The translations under genes were made by a program, and so were the position numbers. Source: Planctomycetota bacterium (GTDB lineage: Bacteria > Planctomycetota > Phycisphaerae > UBA1845 > CAIVHJ01). Taken from it: a stretch of DNA of 8,954 bases. The stretch covers positions 1 through 8,954 of the forward strand of contig JACZTW010000155.1 of the NCBI GenBank assembly GCA_022573485.1, given 5' to 3'. Of this stretch, positions 1 through 6,879 are shown piece by piece. The stretch's first letter is position 1. Each line of letters begins with the position of its first letter. Under the pieces are notes generated by a model. That model was not told the DNA's origin. It saw nothing but the letters and a program-made list of their open reading frames with translations, and searched no databases.

Positions 1-711
1 AAGGTCGCGCTCGTCGATCTGGATTATCGTTTTGGCCAGGTGGCGACACTCCTCGATGTGCAACCGAGCTATACGATCGCCGATCTGACCGAAACGGCCG
101 AGCAGATCGAGGCCTCGCTGATCCAGAGCGCCATGGTGCAGCATCAGAGCGGCGTGCATATTCTGGCACGACCGAACGAATTCGCCCAGGCCGACATGAT
201 CACGGCCGCGCACTGCGCCGGCGTGCTCGCCAAGTTGCAGGAAATGTACGAATACGTGATCGTCGATGGTCCGACCCGTTTCGACATGGGCACCAAAGCT
301 GTGCTCGATATCGCTGATCTGAATCTGCTCTTGATCCAATTGCTGGTCACCAGCGTGCGTAACGTGCATCGCATCGTGGACGAGATGCGCACCTTTGGCT
401 TCAACATGGACCGCGTCAAGATCGTCGCCAATCGGGTCGGCAAGGATTCCGGCATCATCAGCCCGGAATACGTAAAGGAAACCCTGAACCACGAAATCTA
501 CTTCTCGCTGCCGGACGACTGGGCCAGCGCCAGCGGTTCGATCAACATGGGCGTCCCGCTAAACAAGGAATACGCCAAGTCCAAACTGAGACTCGCCATC
601 CGAGAACTGGCGGAGCGCATTCACGACCCGGACGGAACAGGGCAATCGGGCGACGGCTCCGGCAGCAAGAAAGCAGGAAGCCTGTTGAGCAAGATGTTCA
701 GCAGGGGATGA
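1..711 (+). CDS. cpaE: CpaE/TadZ-like pilus assembly ATPase (5' truncated)
   Basis: The reading frame is open from base 1, so the gene begins outside the window; the in-frame GTG at 40 is internal. The visible 236 residues are the C-terminal part of a MinD/ParA-like P-loop ATPase. They open with the A'-type motif VDLDYRFG (fragment residues 5-12) and continue through VIVDGP (about 84-91), the Walker B strand that ends a typical MinD/CpaE switch region. The deviant Walker A lysine motif must lie upstream. The family (CpaE, TadZ) sits at the inner face of the membrane and localises the Tad pilus machine, often at a pole. The protein ends in a Gly/Ser linker and a short basic amphipathic stretch (KKAGSLLSKMFSRG), which could touch the membrane as in MinD; that is inference. 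It lies 86 bp upstream of the CpaF gene on the same strand, the classical Tad order. The assignment is strong as a family because of both motif and neighbours. Confidence 0.88.
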   Translation, partial: KVALVDLDYRFGQVATLLDVQPSYTIADLTETAEQIEASLIQSAMVQHQSGVHILARPNEFAQADMITAAHCAGVLAKLQEMYEYVIVDGPTRFDMGTKAVLDIADLNLLLIQLLVTSVRNVHRIVDEMRTFGFNMDRVKIVANRVGKDSGIISPEYVKETLNHEIYFSLPDDWASASGSINMGVPLNKEYAKSKLRLAIRELAERIHDPDGTGQSGDGSGSKKAGSLLSKMFSRG

Positions 712-797
712 CAGGCCAGACCGGTTGAACGACCCGGGCGCGACCGAGCGCGGCTGGATACGAGGATTCCGGCCACGCGATTTGATAGGAGTGAGCC

Positions 798-2264
798 TTG
801 TTCGGAAAATCAAGAGACATCGGTAATCGCAAGCCCCTCAAGCCGGCGCCGCCCGCGCCCAAGGCCAAGACTGAAAAGGCGGCTGCCCCTTTGAAAGCAA
901 CCGCGGCACGGCCTGCGGCACCCGCGCCGGAGAAACCTGCAAAACCCGAGCCTCCCAAGGTCTCAAAGGCGGATCAGGAAAAGCAGGAGCAGTATTACGA
1001 GCTCAAGGCGCGATTGCACCGCAAGCTCGTCGACCAGTTGGATATCACGCGCGTGACCGGAGAGGAGAGCGATCTCCGGGATCAGGTCCGCGAGCTGGTC
1101 GTGGCCCTGGTTGATGAAGAGAACATACTTCTCAATTTTAGTGAGAAACAACGACTGATCGAAGAAGTTCTGGACGAAACCTTCGGGCTGGGGCCGCTCG
1201 AGGCGTTACTCGCCGATCCGTCGATCAGCGACATCCTGATCAACGGTCCAAAAACCTGCTACGTGGAACGAAAAGGCAAGCTGGAACTGACCGGCATCCA
1301 GTTTCGTGACAACGAACACTTGATGCACGTCATCGACAAGATCGTCAGCGCCGTCGGCCGGCGTTGTGATGAAACAACGCCTCTCGTCGATGCCCGCCTC
1401 AAGGACGGCAGTCGTGTGAACGCGGTGATTCCCCCGCTGGCCATCGACGGCCCATCGATGTCAATTCGACGATTCGGCACCGATCCGATCACGTGGGACG
1501 ACTATATCAAATTCGGTTCGGTCGTTCCCCAGATGGTCGAGTTCCTCAAGGGGTGTGTGCGGGCCCATTTGAACATCTTGATTGTCGGCGGTACGGGCTC
1601 TGGAAAGACGACGCTGCTGAACAACTTGTCGTCCTTCATCCCGGACACTGAGCGGATCGTGACCATCGAGGACGCCGCGGAATTGCAACTCCGTCAGCCC
1701 CATGTCGTTCGGCTGGAGACCCGGCCGGCCAACATTGAAGGCAAAGGGGCCATCGCCATTCGCGACCTGCTGATCAACAGCCTGCGGATGAGGCCCGATC
1801 GGATCGTGGTCGGCGAGTGCCGCGGACCCGAGACCCTCGACATGTTGCAGGCCATGAACACCGGCCACGATGGTTCACTGACCACGATTCATGCCAACAG
1901 CACGCGCGACGCGGTGCAGCGCGTCGAGACCATGGTCATGATGGCGGGCTTCGAGCTGCCCCTCAAGGCCATCCGGCAGCAGTTTGCCTCCGCCATCCAG
2001 CTCATCGTACAGGCCCAGCGCCTGACCGGCGGACCGAGAAAGATCACCACCATCACCGAGGTGCAGGGCATGGAGGGCGACATTATCACCATGCAGGACA
2101 TCTTCAAATTTGAGCAGATCGGGTTAGACAGCGAAGGCAAAGCATATGGCAAATTCATGGCGACCGGGATTCGGCCGGGCTTCTTGGAAATCCTGAAATC
2201 CTCGGGTTGTGAGGTTGATTCGTCCTTGTTCGAACGCGGGGAGTTGCCAACCTGCGATGGATAA
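798..2264 (+). CDS. cpaF: CpaF/TadA family type IVc pilus secretion ATPase
   Basis: This is a hexameric cytoplasmic ATPase of the VirB11/PulE superfamily that powers Flp pilin assembly. The 488-residue protein shows the full motif set: Walker A GGTGSGKTT (264-272), Asp box TIEDAAELQL (289-298), Walker B RPDRIVVGECRGPE (332-345) and His box GHDGSLTTIHANS (357-369). Before the core there is an N-terminal domain (about 95-250) with the ILING and RRFG segments usual in CpaF. The first about 65 residues are an unusual K/P/A-rich low-complexity tail. The start is a TTG with AGGAG (787-791) 6 bases upstream; no better in-frame start keeps that ribosome site. The gene follows cpaE by 86 bp and precedes tadB by 45 bp, so it is probably part of one operon. 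Length and motifs match the family well and no key residue is missing. Confidence 0.96.
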   Translation: MFGKSRDIGNRKPLKPAPPAPKAKTEKAAAPLKATAARPAAPAPEKPAKPEPPKVSKADQEKQEQYYELKARLHRKLVDQLDITRVTGEESDLRDQVRELVVALVDEENILLNFSEKQRLIEEVLDETFGLGPLEALLADPSISDILINGPKTCYVERKGKLELTGIQFRDNEHLMHVIDKIVSAVGRRCDETTPLVDARLKDGSRVNAVIPPLAIDGPSMSIRRFGTDPITWDDYIKFGSVVPQMVEFLKGCVRAHLNILIVGGTGSGKTTLLNNLSSFIPDTERIVTIEDAAELQLRQPHVVRLETRPANIEGKGAIAIRDLLINSLRMRPDRIVVGECRGPETLDMLQAMNTGHDGSLTTIHANSTRDAVQRVETMVMMAGFELPLKAIRQQFASAIQLIVQAQRLTGGPRKITTITEVQGMEGDIITMQDIFKFEQIGLDSEGKAYGKFMATGIRPGFLEILKSSGCEVDSSLFERGELPTCDG

Positions 2265-2309
2265 GCCACACGCTAGACAGTCGAAAACAGCCTGTAAGGG
2301 AGCGCAGAC

Positions 2310-3314
2310 ATGTTGTTCCTAGCGGTCAGTGCATCTGAGTTCATGTTCTTCCTGTTTCCAGTCGCAGGCGCGATGTTCCTGTGCTACGGAATCTACCAGG
2401 CAATAACGGATTCCCGCGGGGGCGACAAATCCAAGATCATGGCCCGCCTGCAGGATCGCTCCGCCGGCGGCGGGGCATCGGACCGCGAGAAACGCATTCG
2501 TGAGTCGTTGCTGCGACGACCTGAGACGGACGACAGCAATCTGCTGTTCAAGTTCGTCTCCGGCCTGGCCGTGATCCCAAAACTTCAGGTCTCTCTGGAC
2601 CAAGCCAACGTGGACACCTCTGCAACGAAGTTTCTATCGACGCTGCTGGCCGCTTCGCTGGTCACCTCGATGGGCTTGCTGGTCCTGGGCATGGGCGCTC
2701 TGATCGCCCTCGCTGTGGGCACCGCGATCCTGTTCCTGCCCCTCCTGTGGCTGAAGATGAAGCGCGGCTGGAGGATGCGGAAGCTGGTGAGCCAATTGCC
2801 CGATGTCTTCGAAATGATGAGCCAGTCATTGCGGGCGGGTCACTCTTTCGCCGGAGCGATCCAGTTGGTGTCCGAACAGTTACCCGATCCGGCCGGAACG
2901 GAATTCGGCAGAGTCTTTCACGAGCAGAACCTGGGCGTGAAGACGGAAGACGCGCTGGTCAACATGGCCAACCGTTGCGACCAAATGGACATCCGGTTCT
3001 TCGTCACGGCCGTACTCATTCAACGTCAAACCGGCGGCGATCTGGCGGAGATTCTGGACAAGATCAGCAGTGTCATACGCAGTCGTATTGAATTGCTCGG
3101 CATGGTCAGAGGCCTGACCGCCGAAGGGCGCATGTCCGGCTGGGTGTTGCTCGCCCTGCCCTTCGTGGTGTTCTTCGCGTCATTGAGCATGAACCGCGAA
3201 TACGCCATGACTTTGATCAATGAACCTCAGGGCCGGATGCTGCTGTGCATTGCCGGGGGCATGCAGCTCATGGGGATGGCCCTGATTAAAAAGATCGTGA
3301 ACATCAAAGTCTAG
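2310..3314 (+). CDS. tadB: TadB-like inner-membrane platform protein (T2SSF domain)
   Basis: This is one of two GspF-like membrane proteins that form the platform of the Tad pilus machine and couple the CpaF ATPase to pilin extrusion. The 334-residue protein has an N-terminal membrane segment (about 8-30), a charged linker (35-75), a hydrophobic pair (about 108-147), and then the cytoplasmic T2SSF domain (about 162-275). That domain includes QLPDVFEMMSQSLRAGHSF and the TGGDLAEILDKIS signature (251-263). It ends with two further membrane segments (about 276-291 and 309-327). The ATG is preceded by AAGGGAG (2296-2302) at a 7-base spacing. It lies 45 bp after cpaF and 20 bp before the tadC-like gene, so the three are very likely cotranscribed. 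Assignment as TadB rather than TadC rests on order (TadB first) and on the TGGDLAEIL form of the motif. Confidence 0.92.
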   Translation: MLFLAVSASEFMFFLFPVAGAMFLCYGIYQAITDSRGGDKSKIMARLQDRSAGGGASDREKRIRESLLRRPETDDSNLLFKFVSGLAVIPKLQVSLDQANVDTSATKFLSTLLAASLVTSMGLLVLGMGALIALAVGTAILFLPLLWLKMKRGWRMRKLVSQLPDVFEMMSQSLRAGHSFAGAIQLVSEQLPDPAGTEFGRVFHEQNLGVKTEDALVNMANRCDQMDIRFFVTAVLIQRQTGGDLAEILDKISSVIRSRIELLGMVRGLTAEGRMSGWVLLALPFVVFFASLSMNREYAMTLINEPQGRMLLCIAGGMQLMGMALIKKIVNIKV

Positions 3315-3334
3315 CTTGATGGTGGGAGTTTGAG

Positions 3335-4276
3335 ATGAATGAACTCGCTTTGCTTGGTCTGCTCGCTGTCGTCAGTGTCGGATTGATCTTCTATGCGCTG
3401 TGGCCCAAGGGGAAAATAGACAAGGAAGCGCTCAAACGGCGCATGATGGGCAAGCGCGGCGTCGATGAAACGATCGAGATCCAGAAGCAGGCCAAGGAAT
3501 CAACCGCGCAGAAAATGCTCGAACGCGTGGCGCCAATCGCCATGAGACCGGTCATGCCGAAGAGCGATACGGAAGTTTCGATGCTCCGCATCAAGCTCGC
3601 CAACGCCGGTTTCCGACGGGAGAACGCGAGTACGCTCTTTCTGTCGAGCAAAACGGTTTGCGGGATCGGGTGTGCCCTCGTTGCCTTGGTGTTTCAGCTC
3701 AGCGCCGGCAAGCCCGCGATGGATGTTCTGACTTGGGTGATCGGCAGCGGCGGCGTTGGTTTCATGTTGCCGAATGTGTGGCTGTGGATCGCAAGAGGGC
3801 AGCGCGCCACCAAGATCAAGCACGGTCTCGCCGATGCCATGGACTTGCTGGTGATTTCCGTGGAAGCCGGGTTGGCCCTGGATGCCGCAATTCAACGCGT
3901 GGGCGACGAAATGAACATCGTGCATCCCGAATTGTCCGAAGAAATGCAACTCGTGACCTACGAGGGTCAGATGGGCATTCCCCGTAGCGAGGCGCTCAGC
4001 AACATGGCCATGCGAACCGGCGTGCCGGAGATGCAATCGCTGGTTGCCATCATTACCCAGGCTGAGAAATTCGGTACCAGCGTGGCCAAAGCCCTTCGGA
4101 ACCAAGCAGATGCGATGAGGGTCAAGCGCCGACAGGCTGCGGAGGAAAAGGCTCAGGCAACGTCCGTCAAGCTGATGTTGCCGTTGATGCTGTTCATTTT
4201 TCCCGCGATTTTCGTTGTCTTGGTGGGTCCAGCCGCTCTGAATATGATCAAGACCTTTCAAAACAACCCCATGTAG
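3335..4276 (+). CDS. tadC: TadC-like inner-membrane platform protein (T2SSF domain)
   Basis: This is the second GspF-like platform protein of the Tad apparatus, 313 residues long. It has an N-terminal membrane anchor (about 4-23), a basic linker, a hydrophobic region (about 104-153), and a T2SSF domain (about 164-280). The domain contains LADAMDLLVISVEAGLALDA (165-184) and the later TQAEKFGTSVAKALR (241-255). A strong C-terminal membrane segment follows (about 280-307). The EAGLALDAAI and EKFGTSVAKAL forms are typical of TadC. The ATG is preceded by GGGAG (3324-3328) at a 6-base spacing and lies 20 bp after the tadB stop. The gene is followed by a 187-bp gap with two hairpins, so the first transcript segment may end or be processed here. 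No defect is visible. Confidence 0.92.
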   Translation: MNELALLGLLAVVSVGLIFYALWPKGKIDKEALKRRMMGKRGVDETIEIQKQAKESTAQKMLERVAPIAMRPVMPKSDTEVSMLRIKLANAGFRRENASTLFLSSKTVCGIGCALVALVFQLSAGKPAMDVLTWVIGSGGVGFMLPNVWLWIARGQRATKIKHGLADAMDLLVISVEAGLALDAAIQRVGDEMNIVHPELSEEMQLVTYEGQMGIPRSEALSNMAMRTGVPEMQSLVAIITQAEKFGTSVAKALRNQADAMRVKRRQAAEEKAQATSVKLMLPLMLFIFPAIFVVLVGPAALNMIKTFQNNPM

Positions 4277-4283
4277 CTCACGC

Positions 4284-4303
4284 CGGGGCGCCGGCCCGCC
4301 CCG
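4284..4303 (+). terminator. GC-rich hairpin after tadC, possible terminator or mRNA 3' stabiliser
   Basis: A perfect 7-bp stem, CGGGGCG (4284-4290) with CGCCCCG (4297-4303), encloses a 6-base loop, 7 bases after the tadC stop codon. No T-tract follows (the next bases are CCTTGCC), so it is not a standard Rho-independent terminator. It could stabilise the upstream message or slow transcription. The pairing is read directly; the role is inferred. Confidence 0.35.
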
Positions 4304-4346
4304 CCTTGCCGAGTGGGCTCGCTCAGGGCTCATAAAAGCTCAACTC

Positions 4347-4365
4347 TCGAGCCGGAACGGCTCGA
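4347..4365 (+). other. Second hairpin in the tadC-lipoprotein gap
   Basis: An 8-bp perfect inverted repeat, TCGAGCCG (4347-4354) and CGGCTCGA (4358-4365), surrounds a GAA loop. It lies about 100 bases before the next start codon and is not followed by a T-run. It may act as an RNA processing or stability element, or as a protein-binding site. The structure is certain and the role unknown. The rest of the 4277-4463 gap shows no gene and no convincing promoter. Confidence 0.4.
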
Positions 4366-4463
4366 TATCAAGTATAGCATCGCTGTTTGCGTAACCGACC
4401 AACCCGGGGCGGCCCAGCCCCTGGTGCCGGCATTCGATTGCGCTTTGATTGAAGGAGAAACTC

Positions 4464-4979
4464 ATGAGAATCCTGAGAGCGGGCGTTCCGGCTTTTGCAG
4501 TTGTGTTTCTGCTTGCGGGGTGCAATCACGTCGGCGAACGCTTCATTGAAACCAATGTGTCATTCCATGACGCGCGTGAGACCATGGAGGAACGGTTGGT
4601 CGCCATGGGCGACAACGCCATGCTGCACGACATGGCCATGGCAGAGATCCATTTTGTTCCGCACAGGACCGAGTTGAATACGCTGGGCGAACAACGCCTC
4701 GAACGCTACGCTCGACTGCTGAGCGACTCGGGTGGAACATTGAGTTTCCAATCTTCAACAACGGACAAAGAATTCAATGAAGCGCGGATCGCGAGCATCA
4801 CGCGTTTCCTGGCTGAGTCGGGCATCGCCCAGGAGCGGATTATTGCACAAGTGGGGCTGAGGAAGAGCAAAGGCATGGGCGCCGAGGAGGCCATTCAGGT
4901 CATGGAGCGCGCGTTCGCGCCGGAGAAAGAAGCCTTGACCAATCTGGCCGGTAGCAGTGGCTTCGGAACCGGAGGTTAG
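4464..4979 (+). CDS. Small lipoprotein with CpaD/OmpA-C-like domain, probable Tad pilus component
   Basis: This is a 171-residue predicted lipoprotein: a short basic start (MRILR), a hydrophobic core, and the lipobox LAGC with Cys20 as the acylation site. After a helical linker (about 28-60) comes a domain (about 60-140). Its pattern EIHFVPHRTELNTLGEQRLE, then NEARIASITRFLAESGI and RIIAQVG, resembles the beta-alpha-beta-alpha fold of OmpA-C-like domains and of the CpaD pilus lipoproteins (the N..RA..I...L...GI...RI layout). The charged residues that bind peptidoglycan in OmpA are not clearly kept. In alphaproteobacterial Tad loci CpaD helps the outer-membrane secretin, and position after tadC and before a TadD-like gene supports a similar role. 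The ATG at 4464 has AAGGAG (4452-4457) 6 bases upstream. The in-frame TTG at 4449 would swallow this ribosome site and spoil the signal peptide. The CpaD link is by pattern and context only. Confidence 0.75.
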   Translation: MRILRAGVPAFAVVFLLAGCNHVGERFIETNVSFHDARETMEERLVAMGDNAMLHDMAMAEIHFVPHRTELNTLGEQRLERYARLLSDSGGTLSFQSSTTDKEFNEARIASITRFLAESGIAQERIIAQVGLRKSKGMGAEEAIQVMERAFAPEKEALTNLAGSSGFGTGG

Positions 4980-5000
4980 TCGCCTGACGAAGGAGCAGAC

Positions 5001-6704
5001 ATGAAAGTTGGCCCGTTGTTGAGCGCCGGCCTGGCCGCATCCCTCATCTGGACTGCGGGCGGATGCGGAGTCGCGAACAGTCTTCTGGGACACGAACAAA
5101 GCACGAATCAATGGCTTCAGCAGAATCAGGCCAGAATATTCCAGGAACAGGCTGCTCCTGAACCGAAGCTCCAGCCGTTCACCCACTTCGCCGCCGGGCA
5201 ACTGCTTGAAGGAAAGAAGCAAATCCAGCAGGCCATCATCCAATACCGCAAGGCACTGGATTTGAATCCGAAGTTCAACGGCGCCCGCAATCGATTGGCG
5301 ATCTGCCTGGATAAGATTGGGCAGCACACTGAAGCCGAGCGCACGCTTCGCCGTGCGATCAAGATGGATCCGAAACTCGCCTACCTGCGGAACAACCTGG
5401 CCTTCAGTCTCATGGCCCAGAAACGCTGGAGCGATTCGGAACGCGAACTCCGTGCCGCCTTGCAATTAAAGCCTGATTATCAGCGGGCGCGAGTGAACTT
5501 GGGCATCGTGATGAGCAGACTGGCCAGGCGAGATGAGGCCTTCCAGCAATTCCAGATGGTATTGGGCGATGCCCGGGCTCATTACAACATGGGCCTATTG
5601 GACAAGGCGGGAGGCCGGTACGCACAGGCTGCGGAGTCCTTCCGAAATGCACTTGCCCTCGAACCCAATCTGACCGCTGCGAAGATCCAGTTGCAGAAGC
5701 TGCGAACGATGGTCGTCACCGCTGTACCGAGGCAGCTTGAGCGGCAGGCGGACCGTGTCGTATCGAGCCGCTCCGTCGTGGCCACTCGAGTGCCCCCCCG
5801 GCAGCCACCTCCGTCGCAGACGGTTCGAGTCGCCGTCGAAAAACAACAGGTGCAAGAGCAAGAGATCGTCGCGGTGAAGTCGCCGGCCACTCCCCCGCCG
5901 CGTGAGTCTCACGAGCAAGACGACGCAGTCGTCGAAACGCTAGTCGCCGCTCAGGCGGAGCCCGACATCTCCGGCATGTCCATCGGCCGCTCCGAAGATC
6001 CCGTCTTCGCGGACGAAATGGAAGATAATGGAGCCGATTTCTCCTGGGAAGTAGCCGATGTATCCGCGACTGCGCCGCGCGCGGCGGGTAACAGTCCAGC
6101 CCCTGTAGCCAAGGTCGAACGGCCTGCTCCCAAGACGGAGGCGGAAGTGCCCACCGTAGTGGCAGTCGCGCCCACGCCTGTTCGGGCACACCGCTCCGAT
6201 CCCATGCAGACTCCACCGGCAGCACAAACGCCAGAGCCCACGCGCCGCAAGATCGAAACAGCTTCACTGCCCTTCTTTACCTATGAAGAACCCTGCGAAG
6301 TCCGGAATGCTGGACGTTTCGCACCGCAGCCCGAACGCCGGATTACGCCATGCGCAGAGGACGAACTCGTCGACCAATTCATGCTCGGCGACAGTGGGTT
6401 TGACTTCACGCCGGGTCTGGCCACAGCCGTGCCACAGCCGGCCTTGGCTGCCAATGCGGATGGGCGCGATGCCGCAGCCCGCGACAAGTCCAATGGCTGG
6501 AGTCTTGATGAATGGCGGCAGTTTGCGCGCGAGCATCATTCGACCGCCTATGGACGCAACCTGCCCAGCGTCCTGATGCGTCTGCAAGGGGCTCTGGCGA
6601 AGAATTGGCGCCCACTCCAACAGCCCACGGGAGACTCGCCGCCAGCCCCGACGATGCCCAATCCTGCCGCCGAGATTGAGCAGTCCGTGACTCGCGCTCC
6701 GTGA
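5001..6704 (+). CDS. TadD-like TPR lipoprotein/exported protein with long Pro-rich extension
   Basis: The 567-residue protein begins with a signal-like segment ending AGGC (Cys22), a weak lipobox with Ala at -3, so it is likely an outer-membrane lipoprotein or otherwise exported. Residues about 60-225 hold about five TPR units. The clear ones end in LDLNP (about 90), KMDP (about 124), LQLKP (about 158) and ALALEP (about 222). The next about 190 residues (230-420) are rich in Pro, Ala, Val and acidic residues and look disordered. The last about 145 residues contain two cysteines (432 and 451) and a Trp-containing helical segment (500-537). TadD proteins are usually about half this length and consist mostly of TPRs. 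Known TadD/PilF-type lipoproteins help secretin assembly. AAGGAG (4990-4995) precedes the ATG by 5 bases, and the gene follows the lipoprotein gene by 21 bp, so the two are cotranscribed. The TPR call is firm; the TadD role is inferred from context. Confidence 0.82.
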   Translation: MKVGPLLSAGLAASLIWTAGGCGVANSLLGHEQSTNQWLQQNQARIFQEQAAPEPKLQPFTHFAAGQLLEGKKQIQQAIIQYRKALDLNPKFNGARNRLAICLDKIGQHTEAERTLRRAIKMDPKLAYLRNNLAFSLMAQKRWSDSERELRAALQLKPDYQRARVNLGIVMSRLARRDEAFQQFQMVLGDARAHYNMGLLDKAGGRYAQAAESFRNALALEPNLTAAKIQLQKLRTMVVTAVPRQLERQADRVVSSRSVVATRVPPRQPPPSQTVRVAVEKQQVQEQEIVAVKSPATPPPRESHEQDDAVVETLVAAQAEPDISGMSIGRSEDPVFADEMEDNGADFSWEVADVSATAPRAAGNSPAPVAKVERPAPKTEAEVPTVVAVAPTPVRAHRSDPMQTPPAAQTPEPTRRKIETASLPFFTYEEPCEVRNAGRFAPQPERRITPCAEDELVDQFMLGDSGFDFTPGLATAVPQPALAANADGRDAAARDKSNGWSLDEWRQFAREHHSTAYGRNLPSVLMRLQGALAKNWRPLQQPTGDSPPAPTMPNPAAEIEQSVTRAP

Positions 6705-6717
6705 TGCAGTCTATAAT
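6687..6717 (+). promoter_or_regulatory. Candidate sigma70-type promoter for the ribF cluster
   Basis: A perfect -10 hexamer TATAAT (6712-6717) lies 8 bases after the TPR gene stop. A weak -35, GTGACT (6687-6692, four of six matches), lies 19 bases before it, inside the end of that gene. Transcription would start near 6724 and leave a leader of about 155 bases before the GTG of ribF. The match is by eye and the -35 and spacing are poor. Confidence 0.35.
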
Positions 6718-6742
6718 GCGGCCGATCTGAGCTGCCGGCTCT

Positions 6743-6799
6743 CGAGTTCCCGAGTTCTCGCTGTCCCATCCTCCTCAACCCCTCGGTTCCTCGACTCCT
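6743..6799 (+). repeat. Degenerate 8-mer tandem repeats in the ribF leader
   Basis: Two tandem pairs of related 8-mers are present: CGAGTTCC-CGAGTTCT (6743-6758) and CGGTTCCT-CGACTCCT (6784-6799). A pyrimidine-rich stretch (6759-6783) separates them. The whole segment is C/T rich on the + strand and contains no convincing gene. It looks like a decayed short tandem repeat array; no function can be assigned. Confidence 0.5.
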
Positions 6800-6879
6800 T
6801 CCTCAGGTGTTTGAAGGATCGCTCCCCAGACCCTATGCTGGTGCGGCATGAACCGAATCGCGGAAGGTCAGGCGCCATC

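Noticed and set aside
739..752. CGCG hairpin in the cpaE-cpaF gap
   Set aside because: Only a 4-bp stem with a 6-base loop, expected by chance in G+C-rich DNA.
3500..4333. Long open frame on the minus strand opposite tadC
   Set aside because: It is a shadow of the tadC gene in high-G+C DNA, rich in His/Gly/Arg, without family motifs or a convincing ribosome site.
4306..4378. Promoter for the lipoprotein gene (TTGCCG/CATAAA or TATAGC)
   Set aside because: Matches are four of six or fewer, with poor spacing or no -35; not better than chance in this gap.
4449..4463. TTG at 4449 as start of the lipoprotein gene
   Set aside because: It would place the AAGGAG ribosome site inside the gene and add charged residues before the signal peptide.
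5716..6267. Minus-strand open frames opposite the Pro-rich part of the TPR gene
   Set aside because: The composition (Arg, Ala, Pro, Trp rich) is what the reverse of a low-complexity coding region gives; no motif supports them.
6705..6879. FMN riboswitch upstream of ribF
   Set aside because: I cannot find the conserved FMN-element (RFN) segments; the leader is pyrimidine rich and repetitive instead.
6811..6879. Longer ribF from TTG 6811 or ATG 6835
   Set aside because: The added residues have no family counterpart, and ribosome sites there are weak or badly spaced. The GTG at 6880 gives the family length and N-terminus.
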